A DNA stretch of 47,563 nt. Origin: Lentimicrobiaceae bacterium. Its GTDB lineage: Bacteria; Bacteroidota; Bacteroidia; Bacteroidales; P3. The DNA is taken from contig JAFLTI010000014.1 of assembly GCA_022510485.1 (NCBI GenBank), positions 1-47,563 on the forward strand. Direction: 5' to 3'. How positions within the stretch are numbered: position 1 is the stretch's first letter; every line of letters begins with the position of its first letter. The translations under genes were made by a program, and so were the position numbers. The notes under the pieces were generated by a model that was not told where the DNA came from, searched no databases, and saw nothing but the letters and a program-made list of their open reading frames with translations. Positions 1 to 8,060 of this stretch are shown piece after piece.

Positions 1-2
1 CC

Positions 3-1754
3 CCCGCTTCCGACAGTCTGAGCCTCGTTTCCAAGGCTCAAGCCGCTCCGGAATCCACCGAAAGGAAAGAAGAGCGCGAACTCGACAAAGGCAATCCCTT
101 TTCGCTCTGCACACAGGGGGAAAACCGTTACCTTGAGGTGGAAAACGAAGTGTTCAGGCTGCGCTTTTCCACTAAGGGCGGGCGCATAGCCGGCATCACG
201 CTTAAAGACTACCTTACGTATCAAAAAGAGGATCTGATTCTCTTTAACGAAGACTTGTCTGACTTTTACCTGCAATTTTTTGCCAACAACCGCGCCATAC
301 GCACCGACCGACTCTATTTTGAGTGCATTATGCCCGCCTCTACGCAGGTAAGCGGTTCGGACAGCCTCAAGGTTCGTATGCGGCTCTATCCGGAGCAGCA
401 GGATTCGGCAAGAAACGCTTATATAGAGTTTGTCTATACCCTTTACGGCAACAGCTATCTGATGGGTTTCGACCTCAATCTGTCGGGTATGGAAGACCTG
501 ATTGCCGCCAATACTTCTTTTCTCGATTTGGTATGGAACGCCCGCCTGCAACAGTTGGAAAAGTCTTTGCAGATGGAAAGCATGAACACGGCGGTTTACT
601 ACAAGCCGCTCAACGACAAAGTGCGCTATCTCAAAGAAACCCGCGATGACGCCAAATCGCTGACCACGCCCAGCCGCTGGATTTCGTTCAAGCAGCAGTT
701 CTTTAGCGTAAGCTTGATTGCGGACAAGGATTTTCCGAGTGCCGAAATACGCAACTTTACGCAAAAAAGCGCGCCGGCAGGCTACCTCAAAGACCTTGAA
801 GCGGTTATAGGTTTGCCTTACGAGGGGGCAGGGCAGCAACATATCGGTATGAATATCTATGCCGGTCCCAACAAATACCGTACCTTGCGGGATCTCAATT
901 TAGATTTGGAACGGCAGATTCCCCTTGGCTGGAGCTTTTTCCTGATGCAGTGGATAAACCGGGGAGCGGTGATTCCCGTTTTTGACTTTTTGGAATCCAA
1001 AGGTCTGCATTACGGCTTGATTATCCTTATCCTTACGATTCTGCTGAAGATCGTGCTGTTTCCGCTTACCTACAAGTCTTACGCCTCTTCTGCCAAGATG
1101 CGCGTAATACAGCCGGAAGTGGCTGAAATAAACAAGAAATACCCCAAGCCCGAACAGGCTATGGATAAGCAGCGCGCCACGATGGCTTTATACAAAAAAG
1201 CCGGTATCAGTCCTTTGGCAGGCTGTATTCCCATGCTGTTGCAGTTTCCTATCGTTCTGGCGATGTTCCGCTTTTTGCCCGCCTCCATCGAGCTGCGGCA
1301 GAAATCCTTTTGGTGGGCAGACGACCTTTCGGCATACGACAGCGTGCTAAACCTTTCGTTCAACATTCCTTTTTACGGAAACCATGTGAGCCTTTTCGCG
1401 CTCCTGATGGCATTGTCTAACCTGCTTTACACCCACATGACGATGAAGCAGCAGGCGCAGACCAACCAGATGCCCGGTATGAAGTTCATGATGTACTTTA
1501 TGCCGGTTATGCTGCTCTGTTTCCTCAACAGCTATGCTTCGGGGCTTAACTATTACTACTGCCTGTCGATGTTGATCACTTTCTTGCAGATGTTCTTTAT
1601 ACGCCGTATGATAGACGATGCCAAAGTGATGGCAAAGATTCAGGAAAACAAGAAAAAACCGATTAAGAAATCAAAATTTCAGCAGCGTTTGGAAGAAATG
1701 GCGAAACGCCAGCAGGAAATAGCCCGGCAACAAGCCGCCCAACGCCGCCGTTAA
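3..1754 (+). CDS. yidC: Membrane protein insertase YidC (5' truncated)
   Basis: YidC/Oxa1 insertase of the inner membrane, which inserts and folds membrane proteins with or without SecYEG. The reading frame is open to the left edge, so the N-terminal signal anchor is missing; about 583 residues are visible. The first part is the periplasmic beta-rich domain. The 60-kDa inner-membrane-protein core follows, with the YKSYASSAKMR cytoplasmic segment, the 'GCIPMLLQFPIVLAMF' helix and further membrane helices near the end. The tail is very basic (KKKPIKKSK, then QQAAQRRR), as expected for a ribosome-contacting C-terminus. The first start-like codon inside the window (GTG at 138) is internal to the protein. 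A YebC-family gene follows 28 bases later on the same strand. Identification is secure. Confidence 0.97.
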   Translation, partial: PASDSLSLVSKAQAAPESTERKEERELDKGNPFSLCTQGENRYLEVENEVFRLRFSTKGGRIAGITLKDYLTYQKEDLILFNEDLSDFYLQFFANNRAIRTDRLYFECIMPASTQVSGSDSLKVRMRLYPEQQDSARNAYIEFVYTLYGNSYLMGFDLNLSGMEDLIAANTSFLDLVWNARLQQLEKSLQMESMNTAVYYKPLNDKVRYLKETRDDAKSLTTPSRWISFKQQFFSVSLIADKDFPSAEIRNFTQKSAPAGYLKDLEAVIGLPYEGAGQQHIGMNIYAGPNKYRTLRDLNLDLERQIPLGWSFFLMQWINRGAVIPVFDFLESKGLHYGLIILILTILLKIVLFPLTYKSYASSAKMRVIQPEVAEINKKYPKPEQAMDKQRATMALYKKAGISPLAGCIPMLLQFPIVLAMFRFLPASIELRQKSFWWADDLSAYDSVLNLSFNIPFYGNHVSLFALLMALSNLLYTHMTMKQQAQTNQMPGMKFMMYFMPVMLLCFLNSYASGLNYYYCLSMLITFLQMFFIRRMIDDAKVMAKIQENKKKPIKKSKFQQRLEEMAKRQQEIARQQAAQRRR

Positions 1755-1782
1755 CAGACAATAACATTAAATAATAAATAGA

Positions 1783-2496
1783 ATGGGAAGAGCATTTGAA
1801 TACCGGAAAGCCCGTAAGTTCAAGAGATGGGGCAATATGGCGCGTACCTTTACACGCTTGGGCAAGGAAATTACCATAGCCGCCAAGAGCGGCAGCGACC
1901 CTGCCACCAACCCGCGTCTGCGTGCCATCATTCAAACGGCAAAGTCCGAAAATATGCCCAAGGACAACATCGAAAGGGCTATCAAGCGCGCTACCGAAAA
2001 AGATCAGAAGGATTACAAGGAAATCGTATATGAAGGCTACGGCCCTCACGGTATCGGCATCTTGATTGAGACCGCTACCGACAACCACCAGCGTACGGTT
2101 GCCAATATCCGTTCTTACTTTACCAAGGCTGGCTGCTCATTGGGCGTTACCGGCTGTCTTACCTTTATGTTTGAACACAAGTGCGTGTTCAATATCAAAC
2201 CCAAGGAAGGGGTAGGAATGGACGATTTGGAGCTGGAATTGATAGACTGCGGCATGGAAGAAGTGTTTGTAGACGACGAAACCGGCAACATTACGATTTA
2301 CGCTCCCTTTGAAGCCTACGGCGATATTCAGAAATATATCGAAAACAACGGCTTTGAATTGGTAAGCGCCCGCTTTGACCGTATTCCCACCGATACCAAA
2401 GAACTTTCGGAAGCCGAACAGGAAGACGTGCAGAAGCTTATAGACCGCATCGAGGAAGACGACGACGTACAGAACGTGTTTACCAACATGAAATAA
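1783..2496 (+). CDS. YebC/TACO1-family protein
   Basis: YebC-family protein of 237 residues, the usual length. The N-terminus reads MGRAFEYRKARKFKRWGNMAR, close to the family signature in which the first helices carry the GHSKW-like segment, followed by 'NPRLRAIIQTAKSENMPKDNIERAI' (interrupted here as NPRLRAII and NMPKDNIERAI). The middle has the YEGYGPHG motif and the acidic C-terminus ends DDDVQNVFTNM. Members are cytosolic; some act as transcription regulators (PmpR), and recent work links bacterial YebC to translation of difficult sequences such as proline stretches, as TACO1 does in mitochondria. Which role applies here cannot be read from sequence. It lies between yidC and the sigma-54 activator, with 15 bases to the latter. 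Confidence 0.95.
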   Translation: MGRAFEYRKARKFKRWGNMARTFTRLGKEITIAAKSGSDPATNPRLRAIIQTAKSENMPKDNIERAIKRATEKDQKDYKEIVYEGYGPHGIGILIETATDNHQRTVANIRSYFTKAGCSLGVTGCLTFMFEHKCVFNIKPKEGVGMDDLELELIDCGMEEVFVDDETGNITIYAPFEAYGDIQKYIENNGFELVSARFDRIPTDTKELSEAEQEDVQKLIDRIEEDDDVQNVFTNMK

Positions 2497-2511
2497 GACC
2501 CTCTCTCGCCC

Positions 2512-3714
2512 ATGGATATTCAAAGTATCAAACAACGATTCGGCATTATCGGCAACTCCCCCTTGCTCAACCGCGCCATTGATGTGGCAATGCAGGTGGC
2601 GAACACCGATTTGAGCGTGCTTGTATTGGGCGAAAGCGGGGTGGGAAAGGAGTTCTTTCCAAAAATCATTCACGAACTGAGCGCGCGCAAGCACAACAGT
2701 TATGTGGCTATAAACTGCGGCGCCATTCCCGAAGGCACGATAGATTCTGAACTGTTCGGGCACGAAAAGGGCTCTTTTACCGATGCCCGCGAAGCCCGTA
2801 AAGGTTATTTCGAGGAAGCCGACAAAGGCACCATCTTTATGGACGAGGTGGCAGAACTGCCTTTAAGCACGCAGGTTCGCCTTTTGCGGGTTTTAGAAAC
2901 CGGAGAGTTCCTGAAGGTAGGGTCTTCCAAGGCGCAAAAAACCGATGTGCGCGTGGTGGCTGCCACCAACGTAAACGTGGCAGAGCAAATACAGCTGGGC
3001 AAGTTCCGCGAGGATCTCTATTACCGTCTCAACGCCATTACCATTCAGGTTCCCTCCTTAAAGCAGCGGCCGGAAGATATAGAATTGCTGTTCCGCAAGT
3101 TTTCTGCCGACATAAGCGAAAAATACCGGATTCCGCCCCTGCAGCTTACCGAGGAGGCAAGGCAATTGCTCCTTTCATATCCTTGGCCGGGAAACGTGCG
3201 CGAACTAAAGAACGTCAGCGAACAGATAACGATTGTAGAAAAAGACCGTACCCTTACCGCCGAGGCATTGAAACGCTCGCTGCCCAATATCGAAAGCTCC
3301 CGCTTGCCGGTGCTCTTGGGCAAGAACGCTCCCAACGGCATGTCGGAACGCGAGATACTTTACAGCGTGCTGTTCGATATGCAGAAAGACATTCATCAAC
3401 TCAAGCAGGCGGTAGCCCGGCTGGGCGAAAGCCGCCCCGAAAGCATCTCGCCCGAACCCTACACAATCCTTCCTTCCGAGCCTCAGATGCCGGTATATCC
3501 GGTTTCGGTGCCCCATGCGGAAATCATCAATGAACCGATTGCCGTGCACGAAGAGGATTTGAGTTTGGAAAAACGCGAGAAAAAAATGATAGAGCAGGCT
3601 TTAGCCAAGTATCACGGCAACCGCCGCAAAGCCTCTGCCGAGTTGGGCATCTCGGAACGCACCATCTATCGCAAGATAAAGGAATATAACATCTTGATAG
3701 AAAATCAGGCATGA
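2512..3714 (+). CDS. Sigma-54-dependent Fis-type transcriptional activator
   Basis: Enhancer-binding protein of 400 residues that would activate RpoN-dependent promoters by ATP hydrolysis. It has no receiver or other sensor domain in front: the AAA+ domain starts almost at the N-terminus. Walker A is GESGVGKE (residues 40-47), Walker B is GTIFMDEV, and the arginine-finger region contains FREDLYYRLN. The C-terminus carries a Fis-type helix-turn-helix (HGNRRKASAELGISERTIYRK). A linker of about 70 residues rich in Pro and Glu joins the two. The sigma-54-contacting loop, normally GAFTGA, reads GSFTDA (residues 87-92, positions 2770-2787). The gene overlaps lptE by 4 bases, an arrangement I know from other Bacteroidales, which suggests the activator is tied to envelope biogenesis. 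No target site was recognised here. Confidence 0.93.
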   Translation: MDIQSIKQRFGIIGNSPLLNRAIDVAMQVANTDLSVLVLGESGVGKEFFPKIIHELSARKHNSYVAINCGAIPEGTIDSELFGHEKGSFTDAREARKGYFEEADKGTIFMDEVAELPLSTQVRLLRVLETGEFLKVGSSKAQKTDVRVVAATNVNVAEQIQLGKFREDLYYRLNAITIQVPSLKQRPEDIELLFRKFSADISEKYRIPPLQLTEEARQLLLSYPWPGNVRELKNVSEQITIVEKDRTLTAEALKRSLPNIESSRLPVLLGKNAPNGMSEREILYSVLFDMQKDIHQLKQAVARLGESRPESISPEPYTILPSEPQMPVYPVSVPHAEIINEPIAVHEEDLSLEKREKKMIEQALAKYHGNRRKASAELGISERTIYRKIKEYNILIENQA

Positions 3715-4214
3715 AAAGGGCATGGCTGTTCTTAGGTCTTGGATTCCTGCTGCTGTTGACGGGCTGCGGGGTGTATTCGCTTTCGGGGGCGTCTATCCCT
3801 GCCGATGCCAAGACCCTAAGCGTGGGCTTTTTCCGTAACCGCGCGCCTTCGGTTCAGCCCACCTTGAGTTCCGTTTTTACCGATAAGCTTAAGGAATACT
3901 TGGTTTCGCAGAGCAACCTTTCGTTGGTAGACGGCTTTGCAGACCTGCAATTTTCGGGCGATATCACCGGCTATGCCATCAATCCCGTATCGATTCAAAG
4001 CAACGACCAAGCGGCGATGAACCGCCTCACCATTACCGTGCAGGTGCGCTATGTGAACCGCTTTGACGCCAAGGCGAACTTTTCTCAAAATTTTTCGCGC
4101 TACCGCGATTACGATGCACGTCTGAGTCTTGCCTCGGTAGAAGCTTCTCTAATAGAGGAGATTGTAGAAGAACTGGTGGATGATATATACCAGCGCGCCT
4201 TCGTCAATTGGTAA
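3711..4214 (+). CDS. lptE: LptE-family LPS-assembly lipoprotein
   Basis: Outer-membrane lipoprotein of 167 residues. LptE plugs the LptD barrel and helps place lipopolysaccharide in the outer leaflet. The signal peptide (MKRAWLFLGLGFLLLLTGC) ends in a lipobox LLTGC, so Cys19 should be lipidated. The mature part has the Bacteroidota pattern: GVYSLSGASIP, a segment rich in strands, then a C-terminal helix EEIVEELVDDIYQRAFVNW. The start codon ATG overlaps the stop of the sigma-54 activator (ATGA), so translation is probably coupled. In many Bacteroidota a TPR gene and secG follow; here the next gene is unrelated. A short repeat-like element starts at its stop codon (see 4212-4259). Confidence 0.9.
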   Translation: MKRAWLFLGLGFLLLLTGCGVYSLSGASIPADAKTLSVGFFRNRAPSVQPTLSSVFTDKLKEYLVSQSNLSLVDGFADLQFSGDITGYAINPVSIQSNDQAAMNRLTITVQVRYVNRFDAKANFSQNFSRYRDYDARLSLASVEASLIEEIVEELVDDIYQRAFVNW

Positions 4215-4259
4215 AAAGTACGCGGCTGCGCCAACGCTCCCTCCGGTCTTGCATCTTAG
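4212..4259 (+). repeat. Possible degenerate 3' repeat element after lptE
   Basis: The lptE stop codon begins a run TAAAAAGTACGCGG, followed by CTGCGCCAACGCTCCCTCCG and then TTGCATCT. With gaps this resembles the element that starts at the rpsA stop codon (TAAAAATTG, a CTGC block, TCCTCGG, CGCATCT). The resemblance is weaker than between the rpsA and DUF486 copies, and no complementary arms are seen. It may be a third, decayed member or a different repeat. Confidence 0.25.
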
Positions 4260-4281
4260 CGATTTCTGCTGTTTTTTTAGT

Positions 4282-4289
4282 TAACTTTG
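4282..4289 (+). promoter_or_regulatory. Bacteroidota -7 box for the 4306 gene
   Basis: TAACTTTG fits the Bacteroidota -7 consensus TAnnTTTG and lies 16 bases before the ATG at 4306, giving a very short leader. No good -33 TTTG is present at the normal distance (TTAG at about 22 bases), so support rests on the -7 box alone. Confidence 0.4.
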
Positions 4290-4305
4290 CTTATAAATTA
4301 CTGCC

Positions 4306-6069
4306 ATGAAAAATAGAAATATCCTTATATCTATTGTATTTTGCCTGAGCTGCCTTGCAGGCGGCAGGGCAGAAGTATTTTTTGCAGCCGATACGGTAAA
4401 CGTACCCCAGCAGGAAGTTGCCGCAGCCGACAGCACGGTAAACGAAAAAAAGCAATTGCATGAAGAAAGGAAGGCAGATAGGAAAGAGGCGATAAAGAAC
4501 GAGAGTGAGCATATCAAGACCGAAATAAAGGATGCTGCCACAGAATTGGAAGAAAGTGTCAAGGAGGAGTTGCAAAATAAAAAAGAGGCAATCAAGGAAT
4601 CTTTTTCCCGTACCAAAGCCAATCTTACCGAATGGTTCAACGAAAATATAGCCGCCAATACGGTAGGGGAGTTTGCCGAAATACAACGACAGAACAATCA
4701 GGCTTTTTGCGATTACATTCGCTCGCCTTGGGAAGATTATACCCTTGAGATACGGGAACGGAACCAAATGGAAGAAGGGATGTTCTTTACCGGAAAAAGC
4801 CCGAAAAACGGAACGGATTCGGTGCTTGTGGTTCAGGTGGTGTCCGTTATCGAACCCTTAAAGCACATACTGCCTCCCGTACCCGAAAACTATTACGAGG
4901 GAGCCGGAACCGAGGCGGTTTCCAACTTGGTGTCTAAGCAGCAGTTCGCCGCATTTAAGTTTTATGGGCAGGACATCAAGGTTTATTACAATCCCACTAT
5001 CCGCAACATCAATTTAGGCAAGGGACTGGAAAAAGGCGTGGCAAAAGTATGGCAATATCTTTCTGATCAAGAGTTCGATCCGGTTCTGTTTCAACTCTAC
5101 CAATACAAGGAAGAGCTTGGCTTGAACGACTACCAGTACTACCTTCTTACGCGGCAGTTCGCCGACCTTGTTTTCAACAAAGCAAAGAAAGGGGAAAACC
5201 TGATTTTTACCGTTTTCTTGCTCAACCAGACCGGCTATGATGCCCGTATCGCACAATTTCAGGGAGAGGGTGGCAGCCAGCTTGCCGTTTTGTTGCCCTT
5301 TTTTGAGGAGGTGGCTTATACGCCTTACCTGCGTATAGGCAACAACAGCTATTATCTGATGGATATAATGCCGGGCAAGAAATTGGCGCAGAGTTCGGTA
5401 AAAGTCTATAACAAGGCGCATGCCAACGCCACGCACCCGATTTCCATACGGAATGAACCCCAAAACGCCAAAATCGCGCCGATCTACGGCAAATTTCAAG
5501 GCTACACTTTTGATGAACGCATGGCACAGATGCAGACAGAACTGCCTGCCGGTCCTATGGAACTCTATGCGGATGCAGATTTCAGCGACTTGATGAACAA
5601 GACCTTTCTGTATAAACTTTTGCCGGAAACCGACAGTATGGTAAGCAAAAGGCAGGATGCCAACCTCAAAGACCGGCTTTCCGAGCGTGAGATACAGGAA
5701 ATAAAGATTATCAATGTAAGCCAATTCCTGAACCGCGCCCTGAGCAGTCAGACCAAACAGTCCGCCCGCTTAGGAACCCGCCACCTTTATCCCGAAACGA
5801 TGTTCTTTAAGCGAGGTTCGGGCGATATTTTAGACCGCTCCATTCTGCTTTGCCATATTTCCAACCGAATACTGAAGATTCCCGCCATATTGGTAGTCTA
5901 TCCCAATTTCGCTATGGCGGCAGTGTGCCTTGCCGATGGGGAATCTTCGCCCGAATCGCCCTTTTATATGGGAGATTACGTGGAATGGAACGGAAAGAAA
6001 TACTATTTGTGCGGCAAATTACCCAAAGCGGTAAAAGAACCCGGTGCAGCCCTTATTTATCGTTGGTAA
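4306..6069 (+). CDS. Secreted transglutaminase-like protein, catalytic residues lost
   Basis: Protein of 587 residues. A hydrophobic N-terminus (MKNRNILISIVFCLSCLAGG) looks like a signal peptide. Residues about 45-110 are a charged, Lys/Glu-rich coiled-coil-like stretch. The rest resembles a Bacteroidota family of periplasmic transglutaminase-fold proteins: a module with FYGQDIKVYYNPTIRN, then 'LNDYQYYLLTRQFADLVFNK', then a C-terminal part whose usual form, from memory, is GDCEDRS...YPxHxATAV...CDPTY. Here those sites read GDILDRS (residues 506-512), YPNFAMAAV (His position is Phe535) and LCGKL (Asp position is Gly570). All three catalytic positions therefore look replaced, so the protein is probably a binding or structural pseudoenzyme. 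The frame is intact. The family assignment comes from remembered motifs and is not certain. Confidence 0.6.
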   Translation: MKNRNILISIVFCLSCLAGGRAEVFFAADTVNVPQQEVAAADSTVNEKKQLHEERKADRKEAIKNESEHIKTEIKDAATELEESVKEELQNKKEAIKESFSRTKANLTEWFNENIAANTVGEFAEIQRQNNQAFCDYIRSPWEDYTLEIRERNQMEEGMFFTGKSPKNGTDSVLVVQVVSVIEPLKHILPPVPENYYEGAGTEAVSNLVSKQQFAAFKFYGQDIKVYYNPTIRNINLGKGLEKGVAKVWQYLSDQEFDPVLFQLYQYKEELGLNDYQYYLLTRQFADLVFNKAKKGENLIFTVFLLNQTGYDARIAQFQGEGGSQLAVLLPFFEEVAYTPYLRIGNNSYYLMDIMPGKKLAQSSVKVYNKAHANATHPISIRNEPQNAKIAPIYGKFQGYTFDERMAQMQTELPAGPMELYADADFSDLMNKTFLYKLLPETDSMVSKRQDANLKDRLSEREIQEIKIINVSQFLNRALSSQTKQSARLGTRHLYPETMFFKRGSGDILDRSILLCHISNRILKIPAILVVYPNFAMAAVCLADGESSPESPFYMGDYVEWNGKKYYLCGKLPKAVKEPGAALIYRW

Positions 6070-6070
6070 A

Positions 6071-6829
6071 TTAAGCTGTCGGCGGATTTTTACGCGGACG
6101 ACCCGGTTTGGGGCGGGGGATAGACCCGATTTTCTTGGCTTTAGGCTGCAACTGTTGCATCTTCTGCAAGGCTTGCAGGTTCAGTTCTTCCTGAAAGATA
6201 CCTTTTGCCTCCCATTCTATAATCTGACGTTGCATCTTTTTCATGGCAGTATAATACCGGCTCATCACGGTAGAAATAGGTACGCCATATATACAGGCAA
6301 GTTCCTTAAAAGATTTCATCTGAAGATGCCGCCCGCTCACCAAGGTCTTTTCCTCCGCGCTGAGTTTGAAAAACCGGAAATCAGACTGGAGCAAGAGCGA
6401 TATATGCTCGCTTAGGCGTTCTTTGGTCTGCCTGCGGTCTATGCCGGGCAGCAATCCCGCATCCGGAGTTTCCATCTCCACGCTGATAGACTGCCAACCT
6501 AAATTCTCGCAAATCTGTTGTTTTTCTTCCACGCTCTTGAGCTTTATCCTGCTTTGGGTGCGATAGTGTTTATACAATATATTCTGCGCTATGGTGCGCA
6601 ACCAACACCATACAAGCCCTTTTTCGCTGTAAAAACCGTGCATAAACTGATATTGGGCACGCAACATGGTATCTTGCAGCAAATCCTTGCTCAGTTCCTC
6701 ATCCCGGCACAAACCGTATAAAAAGTTGTACAAACGTTTGCAATAAACGATTACATTTTCTTCAAAAGATGCTCGGCTTAGGGCATCCCGCTCTTTAGAA
6801 ATTTCAGTTTTAGTTAGTGTTCTCTTCAT
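6071..6829 (-). CDS. ECF-like RNA polymerase sigma factor with AT-hook-like tail
   Basis: Protein of 252 residues. Region sigma-2 is recognisable (VIVYCKRLYNFLYGLCRDEELSKDLLQDTMLRA, here listed only to mark residues about 27-60), with the LVWCWLRTIAQN segment after it. Region sigma-4 follows (LSAEEKTLVSGRHLQMKS, then a helix-turn-helix IYGVPISTVMSRYYTAMKKM). Typical ECF factors end there at 180-200 residues. This one continues for about 50 residues and ends RPKPGRPRKNPP, whose PGRPRK core (residues 242-247, positions 6089-6106) matches the minor-groove-binding AT-hook. No anti-sigma gene is adjacent. It converges on the 4306 gene with only one base between the stops. The upstream spacer is strikingly AT-rich and holds a -7 box. 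Its regulon is unknown. Confidence 0.8.
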   Translation of the reverse strand: MKRTLTKTEISKERDALSRASFEENVIVYCKRLYNFLYGLCRDEELSKDLLQDTMLRAQYQFMHGFYSEKGLVWCWLRTIAQNILYKHYRTQSRIKLKSVEEKQQICENLGWQSISVEMETPDAGLLPGIDRRQTKERLSEHISLLLQSDFRFFKLSAEEKTLVSGRHLQMKSFKELACIYGVPISTVMSRYYTAMKKMQRQIIEWEAKGIFQEELNLQALQKMQQLQPKAKKIGSIPRPKPGRPRKNPPTA

Positions 6830-7090
6830 AGTGTGTTCGGTTGATAGAATATTTAACGCAATCGTTTTACCGTTTGTTGATAAATATGTTGATTACTATT
6901 TTTTGTTTTCGACTCAAAAGTACGATAAATTTTCTATAAAATTGCATTAAATAGTGTATTTTAAGTATTTTTAACAAATATTAACATTTCCAAATTTCAA
7001 CTAAACTAAATGAATATCAATAAATTTTTAATTTATTAAACTATATATTAAAATTATCTTGTTTTAATAAAAATTACATTGAGTATTAAC
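6830..7090. other. AT-rich intergenic spacer
   Basis: About 260 bases with no gene and a base composition far more AT-rich than the coding DNA around it, with many runs of A or T and short TTAA/TAAT words. It contains the putative -7 box of the sigma-factor gene (6915-6922). I see no tRNA, no long inverted repeat and no open frame of note. AT-hook proteins bind such DNA, which is of interest because the adjacent sigma factor ends in one. Confidence 0.6.
6915..6922 (-). promoter_or_regulatory. Bacteroidota -7 box for the sigma-factor gene
   Basis: On the minus strand TACTTTTG fits TAnnTTTG. It lies 85 bases before the sigma-factor start at 6829, leaving a leader of about 80 bases. No clear -33 TTTG is seen about 20 bases upstream. 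Confidence 0.4.
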
Positions 7091-7152
7091 AATAAAAACA
7101 AAAATCCCACTTCCAAATAGAGTTTTTTTTACCCTATATCGAAAGTGGGATT
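7091..7152 (-). terminator. Rho-independent terminator after the nitroreductase gene
   Basis: A 10-bp perfect inverted repeat, AATCCCACTT (7103-7112) and AAGTGGGATT (7143-7152), with a second inner pairing ATAG/CTAT in the 30-base loop. On the minus strand the hairpin is followed by TTTTTGTTTTTATTG. It lies 18 bases past the stop of the 7171-8037 gene. Confidence 0.75.
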
Positions 7153-7170
7153 ACAAATTAAGAGACTGTT

Positions 7171-8037
7171 TTACTTTATGATAATGGGTTTTGAATGGGC
7201 ACGGTCGGTATAGCGTTCAAAGCGGAATGAGGGCATTCCCAACGCCATACCGGCAAAAATTTTAACATCCGTTAAGTTTAAGGTTTTAATCAATTGGTTC
7301 TTTTTGTCTTGCTTCATTCCGGAAAGCACAAAGCCTGTATAGAATTGCGACACACCCAAACTTTCCGCCATAAGCGAAGCGTTCTGATAAGCCAGATTGC
7401 AGTCGGCATAACCGAAACGGCTGTCGGGAGGCGCGCAGAAAAACAAGACCGCCCGGGCACGGTGCAAAACAGGGTCTCCCTTACCGTCGTGCAGCTTGCG
7501 GTGCATAGCCTTGAATTTGGGTATCATAGCATATACCGATGCCATCTGCCTATGCAACAACAATTTTATAAAGGGATTTTCTAACTTTTTGGCTGCCTTG
7601 GCAAAAGAATCCACAGTAAGGGCGGAAATGGTGTACAACATTACCGGATCCGTTACCGCCACCACCTGCACGCTGCGTATGTTCTGAGCCGTAGGAGCCG
7701 CGTACGCCGCATCGATAATGCGCAGAAGCATATCTTCGGGAATGCTCTTAGAAGTAAACGACCGGTTGCTGCGGCGGGATTTGAGCAGGAGTTCCACCTG
7801 TTCGGGGGTAGGCAGGTCGCCCGCAGCATATTCGTGCACCGTATCGGGAGGAAAAAGCGTATGCACCACCGCATGAGAGGGGCAGATGGCGGCACAATGC
7901 CCGCAACCGATGCAGAACTGTTCTTTCTGCACCAGCATATTGCCTTCGTTCCACGCGAATATACCGGCAGGGCAGGCTTTTTCGCAACGGCGGCAACGGA
8001 TGCAGCAATCGTCCTTTATGGATATGGAGTAGTTCAT
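7171..8037 (-). CDS. Nitroreductase fused to a two-cluster ferredoxin
   Basis: Protein of 288 residues. The N-terminus holds two [4Fe-4S] ferredoxin motifs, CCIRCRRCEKACP (residues 11-23) and CIGCGHCAAICP (about 42-53). The rest is a flavin-binding nitroreductase domain: the SRRSNRSF segment that typically contacts the FMN phosphate, AAPTAQN, then LAYQNASLMAESLG and GFVLSGM. Such fusions are common in anaerobic Bacteroidales and Clostridia and are thought to pass electrons from the clusters to FMN; the physiological substrate is usually unknown. It is cytosolic, with no signal peptide. It stands as a single gene between two terminators (8061-8098 upstream and 7091-7152 downstream). Only about 30 bases separate the upstream terminator from the start, so its promoter must be very short or expression depends on read-through. 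Confidence 0.9.
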   Translation of the reverse strand: MNYSISIKDDCCIRCRRCEKACPAGIFAWNEGNMLVQKEQFCIGCGHCAAICPSHAVVHTLFPPDTVHEYAAGDLPTPEQVELLLKSRRSNRSFTSKSIPEDMLLRIIDAAYAAPTAQNIRSVQVVAVTDPVMLYTISALTVDSFAKAAKKLENPFIKLLLHRQMASVYAMIPKFKAMHRKLHDGKGDPVLHRARAVLFFCAPPDSRFGYADCNLAYQNASLMAESLGVSQFYTGFVLSGMKQDKKNQLIKTLNLTDVKIFAGMALGMPSFRFERYTDRAHSKPIIIK

Positions 8038-8060
8038 AACTTTGCTTTTTTGAGTCGGAA

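Noticed and set aside
4306..6069. Reading the transglutaminase-like gene as a pseudogene
   Set aside because: The frame is intact over 587 codons with normal codon use and a signal peptide, so a maintained inactive protein is more likely than gene decay.
7171..8037. Nitroreductase as part of an operon with the DUF1015 gene
   Set aside because: A terminator at 8061-8098 lies between them, so linkage is only by read-through.
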